64,000 bases of DNA from Pseudolabrys sp. (GTDB lineage: Bacteria > Pseudomonadota > Alphaproteobacteria > Rhizobiales > Xanthobacteraceae): contig JARYIJ010000001.1 in NCBI GenBank assembly GCA_029980465.1, forward strand, positions 930,001 to 994,000, in the 5' to 3' direction. Under the pieces are notes generated by a model. It saw only the letters and a program-made list of their open reading frames with translations. It had not been told where the DNA came from and ran no database searches. Positions 42,561-53,185 of the stretch are shown here, in pieces. Made by a program: the position numbers and the translations under genes. Numbering within the stretch: position 1 is the stretch's first letter; every line of letters starts with the position of its first letter.

Positions 42561-45425
42561 ATGGGCGATACCGCAACCAAACTGACGAGCGACCCTCGCC
42601 TGCTCGCACACGCGCTGAGCCCGATGCCGGCGTGGCTGTGGAGCGCGGACGCATCGCGCCTTTACTGGGCCAACCCGGCGGGTGCCGCGCTGTTCGACGC
42701 GGCGAACCTCGACGCGCTCACGGCGCTCCGCTTCGACCGCGGTCACACCGCCGCCGCCCGGGTGGCGCGGCTCGCCGAAAGCTTGCCGGACAACGGCGCC
42801 TGGCGGCTCGAACGGCTGCGCGGCTTCGGCGGCGTGATCGGCAGTGCGCTGATGTGCCAATGCGCGCGCTTTGCGATGGCGGACGGCGCCCAAGCCGTGC
42901 TCGTCATCGCCGGCGAACGCGCCGGATTGAGCCTGCCGTTCGAGACCCGGCTGCAGCGGTTCCTTGCCGACGCGCCGGCGACGCTCGCGGCGTTCACGAG
43001 CGACGGCCGGCTCATCGCGGCCAATCCGGCCGCCGCGCCGCAGATCGACGGCATCGCGACGCTCGAGAGCATCGGCGCGCAGACACTCGGCGAACGGGCG
43101 ATGCGCGAGGGCCGCGCCGAAGCCGTGACAAAGCTCGGCGCGACGGCACTCGATCGGGTCAATGCAGGCGATTCCCCGGTCCTGCTGCTGTCGCTCGCGC
43201 CCACGGGCGTCGATGCGGCAATACAGGAACCGGTTAGCGCCTCGCCGCCGGCTCAACCAACGCCGTCCACGCCGAGTAGCACGAGCGAACCGGCACGCTT
43301 GCGCTTCGTCTGGCAGATGGACGCGGCCAAAATCTTCACGATCGCCTCCGGCGATTTCGTGTCGCTGATCGGGCCGCAAAGCGCGGCCCTGCTCGGACGG
43401 CCGTGGGCCGACATTGCCGGCGAGGTCGATCCGGGCGGCCGCGTCGCCGCGGCGATTGCGAGCGGCACGACCTTCAGCAACATTGCGATCGGCTGGCCGA
43501 TCGACGGCGAGCGCGTTGCCGTCGAGCTTTCGGGTGTCCCTACTTTCGACGCCGACCGGACGATCCAGGGCTATCGCGGCTTCGGCATCTGCCGCGTTGC
43601 CGCGCGCCTGCGGGACCTTGCGGCGCACCGTGCAGCAACGCCACCGCCTGCCGAGCCGGCCGCCGTGACTGGAACGCCACCCGCCGAGACGACGGCGCCG
43701 GTCGAACCGCAGGTAAAAGCCGAAAGCAGCAACGCGACCGTCGTGCCATTCCCGGCACCGGAGCGGCCGGCGCTCAACGAGAAGGAAGCGATCGCGTTCG
43801 ACGAACTCGCGCGAACGCTCAGTGACCGGCTTAAGGGCACGACGCCGATCGCCGACGACGACTTCGGCGACCGCCACGAGCAGGCTGCTCATGCGATGTC
43901 CGAACCACCGGTACGGGCCGCCTCAACGCCGGCTCCGCCCGCGCGCCCGCCGGTCTCGTCCGAGAGTGAGTTGCCGATCGTCGACCGGCTGCCGCTCGGC
44001 ATCCTGATCTACCGGCTCAACGACCTCATTTATGCCAACCGCGCCTTTCTCGACTGGACTGGTTACGCCAGCCTGCAGGCGCTGCGCGACGCCGGCGGCC
44101 TCGACAGCCTGTTCATCGAGAGCGCGCCGGACACCGATGGCAACGGCCACGGCAAGGCGCTGATCATCACGACGCCGGCCGGCAAGCAGATGCCGGTGCA
44201 GGGGCGCCTGTTCTCGACGCAATGGGCGGGCGAGAGCGCGCTGGTGCTGATGCTCAACACGGAGCCCGCGCCGCCGGCCAGCCGTGATCTCGAGCTGTCG
44301 GCGCGGCGCGCCGAAGTCGAGAACCGCGAGCTCAAGGCCGTTCTCGACACCGCGACCGACGGCATCGTGCTGCTCGACCGCGACCGCCGCATCCGGTCCG
44401 CCAACAGCAGCGCCCAGGCGCTGTTCGGCTTCGAGCCCGCCGAGTTCGCCGCGATGGTGCTCGACGAGCTGTTTCCGCCGGAGAGCAAACGTGCCGTGCT
44501 CGATTACTTCGACGGCATTGCGCGCGGCGGCAGCGCCGCCTTGCTCAATCCCGGCCTCGAAATCACCGGACGCGTTCGCGGCGGCGGCCTGGTGCCGTTG
44601 CATCTGTCGGTTGGGCCGATCGAAGGCGGCGCCAAATTCTGCGCCGTGTTCCGCGACATCACGGCCTGGAAGCGCACCGAGGAAGACCTCATCAACGCAC
44701 GGCGTCAGGCCGAGAGCGCGTCCGCCGCAAAGTCGGATTTCCTCGCCAAGATCAGCCACGAGATCCGCACGCCGCTCAACGCCATCATCGGCTTCTCCGA
44801 GGTGATGATCGAAGAGCGCTTCGGCCCGATCGCCAACGACCGTTACCGGCAATACCTGCGCGACATCCATACCTCCGGCGAACACCTGATCTCGCTGCTC
44901 AACGAATTGCTCGACCTGTCGAAGATCGAGGCCGGCAAGCTCGATCTGACCTTCGGCGGCGTCAATCTCAACGACCTGACGCAGCAATGCGTCGCCATTA
45001 TGCAGCAGCAGGCCAATCGCGAACGCGTCATCATCCGTTCCTCGCTCGCGGCCAACCTGCCGCAGATCGTCGCCGACGCCCGCTCGATCCGGCAGATCGT
45101 GCTCAACCTGCTGTCGAACTCGATAAAGTTCACCGGCGCGGGCGGACAGGTCATCGTGTCGACGGCGGTGACCGACAGCCGCGGCGTCGTGCTGCGCGTG
45201 CGCGATACCGGTGAAGGCATGAGCGACCAGGAGCTCAAGGCGGCGCTCGAGCCGTTCCGGCAACTGGCGACGGCCTCGCGCTGGGGCTCGAGCGGCACCG
45301 GGCTCGGCCTGCCCATCACCAAGACGCTGGCCGAGGCCAACCATGCCGTATTCAACATCAGCAGCACGGTGCATGACGGAACGCTGGTCGAGGTCTCCTT
45401 TCCGGCGTCACGCGTGCTGGCCTGA
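42561..45425 (+). CDS. PAS-domain sensor histidine kinase, PdhS/PleC/DivJ-like core
   Basis: The ~954-residue cytosolic kinase has no membrane segment. A Pro/Ala-rich variable front (about 1-450) with PAS-like parts is followed by a PAS pair (about 470-700: DRLPLGILIYRLNDLIYANRAFLDWTGY; TDGIVLLDRDRRIRSANSSAQALFGFEP). The HisKA domain holds His733 in FLAKISHEIRTPLNAIIGFSEVMIEERFGPI, and the ATPase domain has N box LNLLSNSIKF, G1 VRDTGEGMSD and G2 GSSGTGLGLPI. The HisKA stretch resembles PdhS/PleC/DivJ kinases acting on DivK in the cell cycle. Starts at GTG 42525 or ATG 42528 are possible, but ATG 42561 has a better ribosome site. Its response regulator is not adjacent. Confidence 0.87.
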   Translation: MGDTATKLTSDPRLLAHALSPMPAWLWSADASRLYWANPAGAALFDAANLDALTALRFDRGHTAAARVARLAESLPDNGAWRLERLRGFGGVIGSALMCQCARFAMADGAQAVLVIAGERAGLSLPFETRLQRFLADAPATLAAFTSDGRLIAANPAAAPQIDGIATLESIGAQTLGERAMREGRAEAVTKLGATALDRVNAGDSPVLLLSLAPTGVDAAIQEPVSASPPAQPTPSTPSSTSEPARLRFVWQMDAAKIFTIASGDFVSLIGPQSAALLGRPWADIAGEVDPGGRVAAAIASGTTFSNIAIGWPIDGERVAVELSGVPTFDADRTIQGYRGFGICRVAARLRDLAAHRAATPPPAEPAAVTGTPPAETTAPVEPQVKAESSNATVVPFPAPERPALNEKEAIAFDELARTLSDRLKGTTPIADDDFGDRHEQAAHAMSEPPVRAASTPAPPARPPVSSESELPIVDRLPLGILIYRLNDLIYANRAFLDWTGYASLQALRDAGGLDSLFIESAPDTDGNGHGKALIITTPAGKQMPVQGRLFSTQWAGESALVLMLNTEPAPPASRDLELSARRAEVENRELKAVLDTATDGIVLLDRDRRIRSANSSAQALFGFEPAEFAAMVLDELFPPESKRAVLDYFDGIARGGSAALLNPGLEITGRVRGGGLVPLHLSVGPIEGGAKFCAVFRDITAWKRTEEDLINARRQAESASAAKSDFLAKISHEIRTPLNAIIGFSEVMIEERFGPIANDRYRQYLRDIHTSGEHLISLLNELLDLSKIEAGKLDLTFGGVNLNDLTQQCVAIMQQQANRERVIIRSSLAANLPQIVADARSIRQIVLNLLSNSIKFTGAGGQVIVSTAVTDSRGVVLRVRDTGEGMSDQELKAALEPFRQLATASRWGSSGTGLGLPITKTLAEANHAVFNISSTVHDGTLVEVSFPASRVLA

Positions 45426-45612
45426 CCGGGCGCGGCAAATCGTCTATTTCGTCCTCGCTGGGACTTCCGCTCCTGTTTGACGGCAGATCCGGGCCGTCCC
45501 GTCGCCGCGGCATGTGGCCTTGAAAGCGTCACAGATGCTGCCCAGGATTTGGCCAACGGAACAGCCGATGTATAATTTCAAGAATCGGCGCTGAATCATT
45601 GGAAAACCCCTC

Positions 45613-47529
45613 GTGAACGCAGTCACTGCCCTCAAACGGCTGGGCTTGGCGCTGGCCGCGCTGATCGTGATTGCATTCGGGTCGATCTGGGTCCTGTCGT
45701 TCTTCATATCGGTCGACGCCGTGCGCGAGCAGGCCAAGGCCGAGATTCGGGCGGCGACGGGCCTTGAACCTGTCTTTCGCGGACAATCCAGCGTCCGCCT
45801 GTTCCCGGCCGGCAGCGTGACTTTCCACGACGTGCTGCTTGCCGACGGCAAAAACTCGGCTCTGGTCGCCGAGCGGCTGGTCGCCAACCTGCGGTTCTTC
45901 CCCCTCCTGCTCGGGCACGTCGAAACCGCCGACGTCATGCTGGAGCATCCGACGATCACCGTCGACATCGAGCGCTCCGGCCACTCGAACTGGGCCACGC
46001 TGCTCGACCGTCTGGTGCGCGGCCGCGGTGACAAGCTTCACGCTCGGCAGCCGATTTTCTCGGCGGTACGCATTCAGGACGGCACGGTCATCCTGAACGA
46101 CAAGACCAAGTCGTCGGTCGAGCGCTTCGATCACGTCAACATGTCTCTGGCGTGGCCGGGCATCTCGAAGAGCTTCGGCGCAACCGGACACTTCGACTGG
46201 CGCGGCGAGACGCTGGAGGGCAGCGTCACGCTGGCCGATTTCTCGGCGGCGCTGTCCGGCGCGGCGAGCGGCATCAAGCTGCGCCTGACCGGCCAGCACG
46301 GCAAGCTCGCGTTCGATGGCAACCTCAGCACGAAGCCGACACTCAAGATCAGTGGCGTCCTTGCCGCCGATTCTCCGTCGCTGCGCAAGACTCTTCTGTG
46401 GGCCGGCGCCAACGCACCGCCCGGCGGTGGCTTCGAAAAAGTTGCGATCAAGGCCGACACCAACGTCGTCGGCGGCACCGTCGCGTTATCGAACGTCAAC
46501 ATCGAGCTCGACCACAATCGCGCCGAAGGCGTGCTGACGTTCGCCTTCGACGGCCGGCGAACGCTGCAAGGGACGCTGGCGGCCGACATGCTCGATCTGC
46601 GGCCCTACGTCTCGGCAATCAAATTCGTCGACGCTGACCAGCGCGAGTGGAACGACGGGCACGTCTCGCTCGACGGCATGACCGGCTTCGACGTCGACCT
46701 GAGGCTGTCGGCGGCGACGGTGCTGCTGTCGAACGCCAAGCTCGGCCGCACGGCGATCGCCGCCAACCTTCGCGACGGCCAGCTTGTGCTAACCGTCGGT
46801 GAATCCCAGGCGTTCGGCGGCATCATCAAGGGCGCCATCACGCTCGGCGACATCGCGAACGGCCTGAACCTCAAGTCGCAATTGCAGTTCAGCGACGTCG
46901 ATCTCGACAGTTGTCTCACGCAGCTCTTCAACCTGCGCAGGCTCGAGGGCAAGGGCAACATCTCGCTCGCGGTCAGCGGAACGGGCGACAGCATCCTCGG
47001 CGTCACCCGCACGCTCAACGGCACCGTCAATCTCGTCGGCACCGACGGCGCGCTGGTCGGCCTCAACGTCGAGCAATTGCTGCGGCGGCTCGAGCGGCGT
47101 CCGCTGTCCGGCGGCGCCGAATTGCATACCGGCCGCACGCCCTATCAGCGCATCGAGATCGGGCTCAACATCACCAACGGCAAGGTCACGGTCGACGATG
47201 TGAAGATCGAAGGCTCGGCGGTGCGTCTCGCGCTCGGCGGTTCGGCATCGATCCCCGCGCGCAACCTCAACCTGACCGGCACGGCCACGCTGCTGTCGGC
47301 GGCTACGGGCAACGACTTCGAGCTGCCGTTCGTCGTTCAGGGCTCGTGGGACGACCCGATCGTCCTGCCCGACGCACAGCTCCTGATCCGGCGTTCCGGC
47401 GCCGCCGCGCCGCTGCTCAACGCGGTGCGCGGGCACCTCAACCGCGACACCGTCCGTTCCGCGATCGAGCGCCTGACGGGACAGACCGGCGCGGCGCCCG
47501 CGCCGGCCGACACAGCGCCGCAGAAATAG
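45613..47529 (+). CDS. AsmA family protein
   Basis: The ~638-residue protein starts with a membrane anchor (LGLALAALIVIAFGSIWVLSFFISV), then the AsmA front (VDAVREQAKAEIRAATGLEPVFRGQSSVRLFPAGSVTFHDVLLAD). Long beta-rich periplasmic parts follow, and a C-terminal AsmA_2 domain (about 400-600) contains LEGKGNISLAVSGTGDSILGVTRTLNGTVNLVGTDGALVGLNVEQLLRRLE. The family is now seen as bridge-like lipid-transfer or outer-membrane biogenesis proteins. The start is GTG at 45613. It is convergent with the CheY-like gene, 13 bases apart. Confident family call; the precise lipid is unknown. Confidence 0.9.
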   Translation: MNAVTALKRLGLALAALIVIAFGSIWVLSFFISVDAVREQAKAEIRAATGLEPVFRGQSSVRLFPAGSVTFHDVLLADGKNSALVAERLVANLRFFPLLLGHVETADVMLEHPTITVDIERSGHSNWATLLDRLVRGRGDKLHARQPIFSAVRIQDGTVILNDKTKSSVERFDHVNMSLAWPGISKSFGATGHFDWRGETLEGSVTLADFSAALSGAASGIKLRLTGQHGKLAFDGNLSTKPTLKISGVLAADSPSLRKTLLWAGANAPPGGGFEKVAIKADTNVVGGTVALSNVNIELDHNRAEGVLTFAFDGRRTLQGTLAADMLDLRPYVSAIKFVDADQREWNDGHVSLDGMTGFDVDLRLSAATVLLSNAKLGRTAIAANLRDGQLVLTVGESQAFGGIIKGAITLGDIANGLNLKSQLQFSDVDLDSCLTQLFNLRRLEGKGNISLAVSGTGDSILGVTRTLNGTVNLVGTDGALVGLNVEQLLRRLERRPLSGGAELHTGRTPYQRIEIGLNITNGKVTVDDVKIEGSAVRLALGGSASIPARNLNLTGTATLLSAATGNDFELPFVVQGSWDDPIVLPDAQLLIRRSGAAAPLLNAVRGHLNRDTVRSAIERLTGQTGAAPAPADTAPQK

Positions 47530-47542
47530 CGGACCGGCTTCG

Positions 47543-48025
47543 CTAGCTGACGATGTCTTCCGCCCCGACCTTGCGCGGCTCGGGGCCATAATAATCGCCG
47601 ATCTGCACGATCGCGCGCGGCTGCGCGACAATCGAGAGCAGACGATCCGCCAGCGCCTTGGCCGACACCGGCTTGGTGAGGAATTCGTTGACCCCGGCCC
47701 GCACCGCCTCAACGATGCGTTTGCGGTTGCCGTGGGCGCTCAGCATGATGATCGGGATGTCCGGCAGCGGGAACACGCCGGGCGACCGCACGATGCGCAC
47801 GAATTCCATGCCGTTGAGCAGCGGCATCTCCCAGTCGAGGATCACGGCGGCCGGCGACACCTCGCGGATCACGTCGAGCCCCGCGAGACCGTCACCGGCC
47901 TCGTGAATGGTCTTGACGCCGATGTTGATCAGCAGGCTGCGCACCATCTTGCGCATGTAGGCATTGTCGTCGACTACCAGCACCGACAAATGCTGGAAGA
48001 GAGCATCGAGATGCTTGGTCTGCAT
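47543..48025 (-). CDS. Single-domain response regulator (CheY-like)
   Basis: The 160-residue protein has a receiver domain (about 12-130): acidic pair Asp19-Asp20 in VLVVDDNAYMRKMV, phospho-acceptor Asp64 in VILDWEMPLLNGMEFV, Ser/Thr switch in IIMLSAHGN, and the Lys in FLTKPVSAKAL. A C-terminal tail without a known output domain follows (AQPRAIVQIGDYYGPEPRKV). I use the ATG at 48025; the open frame continues upstream into a dispersed repeat and gives an artificial leader. Its partner kinase is not adjacent; the PAS kinase 2.6 kb away is one possibility. Confidence 0.9.
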   Translation of the reverse strand: MQTKHLDALFQHLSVLVVDDNAYMRKMVRSLLINIGVKTIHEAGDGLAGLDVIREVSPAAVILDWEMPLLNGMEFVRIVRSPGVFPLPDIPIIMLSAHGNRKRIVEAVRAGVNEFLTKPVSAKALADRLLSIVAQPRAIVQIGDYYGPEPRKVGAEDIVS

Positions 48026-48360
48026 TTCCGGAACGCGCGCCTCTCTTGCGGCGCGGATGTGATCATCATTCCATGAACGCCGGGTAAAGCCGGAAAGCTC
48101 GATTTTTACGGCTGTCCTTAGAGTCTGACTCGAAAAGGGCCCATCAAAATCAACGGCGTGTCCCGGACGCGGTGCAGCACAAGCCATAAGCGCGTTTACG
48201 CGCGTCTTCGACGCGCTATGGCGCCGTGGTTCACCGCAGAGCCAGGACCCCGGTTATATGCAAAGAAATCGGGGCCCCGGGTCTGCAGCGCATCACTTCG
48301 TGCTGCGCTGCAGACCCGGGGCACGAGCTTGAAAACCCGGAATCATTTTCGGTCACACTC
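48026..48360. other. Gene-free stretch dominated by repeat copy C
   Basis: The 335 bases between the CheY-like start and the glpK stop hold repeat copy C and no gene. The promoter of the CheY-like gene must lie in the first ~90 bases on the minus strand or within the repeat. Confidence 0.55.
48119..48345 (+). repeat. Dispersed repeat, copy C
   Basis: This copy matches copy A over its first 150 bases almost without gaps and extends through GGGGCCCCGGGTCTGCAGCGCATCACTTCG-TGCTGCGCTGCAGACCCGGGGCACGAGCTTG, an end shared with copy B and the partial copy at 15.8 kb. The end is itself a long hairpin (GGGTCTGCAGCGCA / TGCGCTGCAGACCC). Confidence 0.8.
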
Positions 48361-49848
48361 TTAGAACTCCGACCGTGTGCGGCGCAGCGCCTGTCGCCAG
48401 CCTCGCCATTTGCGTTCGCGCTCGTCCTCGGACATCTGCGGCTCGAACCGGTGGTCGAGCCGCCACGTCCGGGCAAATTCATCAAGGTCCGGGCACAGCC
48501 CCGCGGCGCGGCTGGCGAGGTAGGCGGCGCCGAGCGACGTCGTCTCCAGAATCGCCGGCCGGTCGACCGGGCTTGCAAGAATGTCGGCAAGAAATTGCAT
48601 CGTGTCGTCGCTCGCCGTCATGCCGCCGTCGACGCGCAACGCCGTCGCGGCGCGGCCGGCGGATGGCCAGTCGGCGTGCATAGCCTCGATGAGATCGCGG
48701 GTCTGATAGCCCACCGCCTCCAGGGTGGCGCGCGCCAGTTCGGCGGCGCCGCTGTTGCGCGTGAGGCCGAAAATCGCGCCGCGGGCGTTGGGATCCCACC
48801 ATGGCGCGCCGAGACCGGTAAAGGCCGGCACCAGATAAACCTGCTCCGCCGGATCGGCGCGCCGCGCCAGCGCATCGAGCTCGCTCGATGCCGAAATGAC
48901 GCCGAGCTTGTCGCGCAGCCATTGCACGGCCGCGCCGGCGATGAAGATCGAGCCTTCGAGGGCGTAGGTCCGCTTGCCGTCGAGCTGATAGGCGATGGTC
49001 GTCAGCAGCCGGTGACGCGAGGTCACACGCTCGGTGCCGGTGTTGAGGACAGCGAAGCATCCCGTGCCATAGGTGGACTTCACCATGCCCGGCCTGAAGC
49101 AGCCCTGTCCGACCGTCGCGGCCTGCTGGTCGCCGGCGCAGCCGAGAATGCGGATCGGCCCGCCGAACAGCGCCGGATCGGTCACGCCGAAATCGCCGGA
49201 ACAGTCGCGCACCTCGGGCAGCAATGACCGGGGCACATTGAACAGCCGAAGCAGATCGCCGTCCCATGCGCCCCGTTCGATGTCGAACAGCAAGGTGCGC
49301 GCCGCGTTGGTCGCATCGGTGACGTGCGCGCGGCCGCCGGTGAGCCGCCACATCAGGAAGCTGTCGATGGTGCCGAATGCGAGCCTGTCCGCGGACGATC
49401 GCGCGCCCTCGATGTTGTCGAGCAGCCAGGCAATCTTGGTCGCCGAGAAATAAGGATCGAGCAACAGCCCGGTGCGCGCCGAAATCCGCGGCTCCTCGCG
49501 GCGCAACGTCTCGCACAGCGCCGCCGTGCGGCGGTCCTGCCAGACGATGGCGTTATAGAGCGGCTTACCGCTGTCGCGGTCCCACAGGACCGTCGTCTCA
49601 CGCTGATTGGTGATGCCGATGCCGGCGATCTGCGGAGCGGTGTATCCGGCCTCCGCCATCGCTTCGCGCGCCGTCTCGACCGTCGCGGTCCAGATCGCTT
49701 CCGGATCGTGCTCGACCCAGCCGGGCGACGGAAATATCTGCGGCAATTCACGTTGTGCCGTGGCGCGAGGTACCAACGCCGCATCGAACACGGTTGCGCG
49801 CGTCGAGGTCGTCCCCTGATCGATGGCGATGAGCGCGCCGGCTGTCAT
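48361..49848 (-). CDS. glpK: Glycerol kinase
   Basis: The 495-residue FGGY-family kinase phosphorylates glycerol at the start of its catabolism. Marks are the ATP loop [16 protein letters not shown], the substrate segment [47 protein letters not shown], and the C-terminal ATP-binding [18 protein letters not shown] start at the ATG at 49848, which overlaps the glpD stop (ATGA at 49848-49845); earlier starts are inside glpD. Neither glpF nor glpR is in the window. Downstream is the repeat region. Confidence 0.96.
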   Translation of the reverse strand: MTAGALIAIDQGTTSTRATVFDAALVPRATAQRELPQIFPSPGWVEHDPEAIWTATVETAREAMAEAGYTAPQIAGIGITNQRETTVLWDRDSGKPLYNAIVWQDRRTAALCETLRREEPRISARTGLLLDPYFSATKIAWLLDNIEGARSSADRLAFGTIDSFLMWRLTGGRAHVTDATNAARTLLFDIERGAWDGDLLRLFNVPRSLLPEVRDCSGDFGVTDPALFGGPIRILGCAGDQQAATVGQGCFRPGMVKSTYGTGCFAVLNTGTERVTSRHRLLTTIAYQLDGKRTYALEGSIFIAGAAVQWLRDKLGVISASSELDALARRADPAEQVYLVPAFTGLGAPWWDPNARGAIFGLTRNSGAAELARATLEAVGYQTRDLIEAMHADWPSAGRAATALRVDGGMTASDDTMQFLADILASPVDRPAILETTSLGAAYLASRAAGLCPDLDEFARTWRLDHRFEPQMSEDERERKWRGWRQALRRTRSEF

Positions 49849-51329
49849 GCCGCCTCGGATGCCATGAACTGCGCCAACGCATCGGCGTCCCTGGCCGACG
49901 CCCGCAATCCCGTCTTGGTGCGCCGCCAAAGGATATCTTCGGCAGACTGCGCCCATTCATTGCGCATGAGGTAACGCACTTCGGCGCCGGTAAGCCCACC
50001 AGCGAATGCCGGGCCGAGATCGGCGGGAGAGGCCGCGTCGCCCAGAATGCGTTCGAGACGCGTGCCATACGCGCGCACCATCCGCTCGGTCTGGATGGCA
50101 TCGAGGAAGCTCCATCTCGCGCGCGCCTGCTCCACCTGCGCGTCGATCCGGTCGGGTGCAAAATCGCCACCCGGCAAATGCGACATCGCGGTCCACGGTG
50201 GACGAAGTTCGAAGACATGCGCAAGGCGCGCCAGCGCGGCTTCGGCCAGCCGGCGCGCCGTCGTGATCTTGCCGCCGTAAACGGTGAGCAGCGGCGCCCC
50301 GCCGGATTTTTCGTCGAGCGCCAGCGTGTAATCGCGCGTGACATCCTCGGGCTTCCTCGAGCCGTCGTCATGCAGCGAGCGAATCCCGGCGAACGCCCAA
50401 ACCACGTCATCCGGCGCGATCGGCAGACGGAAATAGCGGTTCATCGCATCGCACAGGTACGAAATCTCGCCGCCATCGGGCGCCGGCGCGCCCACGTCGC
50501 CGATGAACTCCTCGTCCGTCGTGCCGATCAGCGTGAAGTCGCGCGCGAACGGCAGCGCGAAAAACACGCGGCCGTCCGGCGCCTGCAGCGTGTAGGCGCG
50601 GTCGTGATCGAACGTGCGCGGCACCACGATATGGCTGCCTTTGACGAGTCGGGCCGGATCGGCGAGCGGCACGCCCAGCACGCTCTCGGCCACCGGCGCA
50701 ATCCATGGCCCGGTCGCGTTGACGAGGACGCGGGCGCTCGCGGTCTGACGCCGGCCGCGATTGTCGAGCGCAAGCTGCCATTCGCCCCGACGTTCGGCGC
50801 GCACGCAGCGGGTGCGGGTGCGGATGTCGGCACCGCGCTCTTTGGCGTCGAGCGCATTGAGGACAACGAGGCGGGCATCGTCGACCGAACAGTCGGAATA
50901 TTCGAAGCCGTAGCGAACGCCGCCCTTGAGCGGGCGGGCGGCCGGATCCTGCGTGAGATCGACGGTCCTGGTCGGCGGCAGGATGTCGCGCGCGGCAAGG
51001 CGATCATAAACGAACAGGCCCGCCCGCAGGACCGCCGCTTCGAGAAAACCGCCGTGCGGCGGCAGCATGAAGCGCAACGGCCGCACGATATGCGGCGCCG
51101 TGCGCAGCAGCACCTCACGCTCCGCCAGCGCCTCATGCACCAGGCGGAAGGCGCGCTGGCGCAGGTAGCGCAGCCCGCCATGGATGATCTTGCTGGATGC
51201 CGACGATGTTCCGGATGCGAGATCGCCCTGCTCGACCAGAAGCACGCGCAAGCCACGGCCTGCCGCATCCCGCGCGATGGCGGTGCCGTTGATGCCGCCT
51301 CCCAGGATGGCGAGGTCGAATTCGGCCAT
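49845..51329 (-). CDS. glpD: Glycerol-3-phosphate dehydrogenase, FAD type
   Basis: The 494-residue flavoprotein oxidises glycerol 3-phosphate to dihydroxyacetone phosphate at the inner membrane and feeds the quinone pool. The FAD-binding start [53 protein letters not shown] is textbook, followed by [31 protein letters not shown] and [15 protein letters not shown]. The gene overlaps glpK by 4 bases, so the two are translated together. The divergent neighbour is a glutamine amidotransferase. Confidence 0.96.
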   Translation of the reverse strand: MAEFDLAILGGGINGTAIARDAAGRGLRVLLVEQGDLASGTSSASSKIIHGGLRYLRQRAFRLVHEALAEREVLLRTAPHIVRPLRFMLPPHGGFLEAAVLRAGLFVYDRLAARDILPPTRTVDLTQDPAARPLKGGVRYGFEYSDCSVDDARLVVLNALDAKERGADIRTRTRCVRAERRGEWQLALDNRGRRQTASARVLVNATGPWIAPVAESVLGVPLADPARLVKGSHIVVPRTFDHDRAYTLQAPDGRVFFALPFARDFTLIGTTDEEFIGDVGAPAPDGGEISYLCDAMNRYFRLPIAPDDVVWAFAGIRSLHDDGSRKPEDVTRDYTLALDEKSGGAPLLTVYGGKITTARRLAEAALARLAHVFELRPPWTAMSHLPGGDFAPDRIDAQVEQARARWSFLDAIQTERMVRAYGTRLERILGDAASPADLGPAFAGGLTGAEVRYLMRNEWAQSAEDILWRRTKTGLRASARDADALAQFMASEAA

Positions 51330-51495
51330 GTGCTTGATTCGGTTTGTTCTTGGGCAGCATGATCGCCCGGGCCGGCGGCCTCAAGGCGGCCTCATCCCCG
51401 ATGCCACAGAAATTATTGACGGTTGCCAACTGGCCCCGTGTTCGCCATATCGGGGCGTCACAAGGCTCCCGTCGCCCACCCCAGCGCGAAGCGCA

Positions 51496-52362
51496 ATGCC
51501 ATCCCCCCGCCTGCTCGTCATCGAAGGCAATAATCGCAAGACCATGGCCGAACATGTCGCCGCCGGCGGCATCGAGGCCAGCCAGGGCTACTCCAACCTG
51601 CTGCGCGAATTGCTGCCCGGCGCCATCGTCGACATCGCCTACCCGGCCGACACCACAGCGTTGCTGCCGGACGGCCAGGCGCTCGAAGGCTATGACGGCG
51701 TCGCCATCACCGGTTCGGGTCTCCACGTCTACGAAAGCAATCCCGAGGTGACCCGGCAAGTTGAACTGGTGCGCGCGGTGCTCGATGCTGGCACGCCGGT
51801 GTTCGGCTCCTGCTGGGGCCTGCAGGTCCTGACCACCGCCGCGGGCGGCACGGTGCGGCGCAATCCGCAGGGCCGCGAGATCGGCTTTGGCCGCGGCATC
51901 CGGCTCACCGATGTCGGCCGCAGGCATCCGATGTACGCCGGCAAGATGGACGTCTTCAACGCGCCGACGGTCCATCTCGACGAGGTCGTCACGCTGGCGC
52001 CGAACATGACGGTGCTTGCCAGCAACGCCGCGTCGACGGTGCAGAGCGCGGAGATCAAGACGCCAAAGGGCACCGCGTGGGGCGTGCAATATCACCCCGA
52101 ATACCCGCTGCGCGAGGTCGCCGTCATCGTGCGGCGCATCGGGCCGCGGCTGATCGAGGAAGGCTTTTTCCTCAACACGGGCGACATCGGCGCCTTCGCC
52201 GAGGACCTCGACGCGCTCGGCAAGGATCCCGCCAACAAGCGGCTGGCCTGGCGGTACGGCATCAGCAAGAACGTGCTCGACAAGAAGCTGCGCGTCAGCG
52301 AAGTGGCGAACTGGATCGAGTTTCAGGTGCTGCCAACGCGCGTCAAGCGCGGGCGCGGATAA
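51496..52362 (+). CDS. Class I glutamine amidotransferase-like protein
   Basis: The 288-residue protein has a class I amidotransferase fold: LVIEGNNRKTMAEH at the start, the nucleophile Cys near residue 106 in PVFGSCWGLQVLTTAAGG, and His-x-Glu near 199-203 in QYHPEYPLREVAV. It resembles stand-alone GATase proteins of the GMP synthase/gamma-glutamyl type, with a C-terminal extension (about 235-288) rich in basic residues. I use the ATG at 51496. It precedes an SDR gene by 56 bases. Partner synthetase not seen; substrate unknown. Confidence 0.87.
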   Translation: MPSPRLLVIEGNNRKTMAEHVAAGGIEASQGYSNLLRELLPGAIVDIAYPADTTALLPDGQALEGYDGVAITGSGLHVYESNPEVTRQVELVRAVLDAGTPVFGSCWGLQVLTTAAGGTVRRNPQGREIGFGRGIRLTDVGRRHPMYAGKMDVFNAPTVHLDEVVTLAPNMTVLASNAASTVQSAEIKTPKGTAWGVQYHPEYPLREVAVIVRRIGPRLIEEGFFLNTGDIGAFAEDLDALGKDPANKRLAWRYGISKNVLDKKLRVSEVANWIEFQVLPTRVKRGRG

Positions 52363-52418
52363 TCGCGGCGACGGAACGGTTCCGCTGCGCCGTCCGTTAG
52401 AGTCACGGGAGGACGTGC

Positions 52419-53114
52419 ATGGATTTCTCCAATCGCGATGTCGTTGTCACCGGCGGCACCGGCGCACTCGGCTCGGCGGTGGTCGGCCTTCTGCTCGAGG
52501 CCGGCGCGCGCTGCCACGTTCCCTATCTTCATGCCGCCGAGGCCGACCGCTTCAAGTACCGCAGCCACAAGGCGGTGACGCTCGTCCCGGACGTCAATCT
52601 GACCGAGGAAGCCGCGGTCGCACGCGTCTATGACCGCATCGGCACGCTGTGGGCGTCGATCCACATCGCCGGCGGCTTTGCCGCCGGCTCGGTCGCCGAC
52701 ACCGGCAAGGCGCAGTTGCTCGGACAGATCGAGACCAATCTCGTGTCGTGCTTCCTGTGCTGCCGGGCCGCCGTGAAGGCGATGGCTGGGAAAGGCGGCC
52801 GCATCGTCAACGTGGCGTCGCGGCAGGCGCTGGAATGGCGCACGGGCGCGGGGCTGTCGGCCTATACGGTGAGCAAGGCCGGCGTCGCGGCGCTGACCAC
52901 GACCTTGGCCGAGGAAGTCGCCAAGGATGGCATCCTGGTCAACGCCGTCGCGCCGTCGATCATGGACACGCCGGCGAACCGCACCGCGATGCCGAAGGCC
53001 GATTTCGCGGCATGGCCCAAGACCGAAGAGGTCGCGGCGACCATCCAGTTCCTGGCCTCTCCCGGCAACATGGTGACGCGCGGCGGCATCGTGCCGGTTT
53101 ACGGCAAGAGCTGA
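52419..53114 (+). CDS. Short-chain dehydrogenase/reductase
   Basis: The 231-residue NAD(P)-dependent oxidoreductase has the SDR cofactor loop TGGTGALGSAVVGLL, the structural segment IHIAGGFAAGSVADT (replacing NAG), the catalytic Ser region IVNVASRQAL and the active-site YTVSK, followed by VNAVAPSIMDTPANR. A ribosome site (GGGAGGA) lies before the ATG at 52419. It follows the GATase gene on the same strand and may be cotranscribed. It is convergent with the malonyl-CoA decarboxylase gene. Substrate unknown. Confidence 0.9.
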   Translation: MDFSNRDVVVTGGTGALGSAVVGLLLEAGARCHVPYLHAAEADRFKYRSHKAVTLVPDVNLTEEAAVARVYDRIGTLWASIHIAGGFAAGSVADTGKAQLLGQIETNLVSCFLCCRAAVKAMAGKGGRIVNVASRQALEWRTGAGLSAYTVSKAGVAALTTTLAEEVAKDGILVNAVAPSIMDTPANRTAMPKADFAAWPKTEEVAATIQFLASPGNMVTRGGIVPVYGKS

Positions 53115-53185
53115 CCAAGAGTTGACTATGCCGCCCTCACGAAGGCGAGGAGCCATACGCGCCGTGCCCGGCCGGGACGACACAT

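Noticed and set aside
48026-48187. N-terminal extension of the CheY-like protein by 54 residues
   Set aside because: The extension is encoded by the dispersed repeat and the flanking non-coding bases; the receiver domain starts properly from the ATG at 48025.
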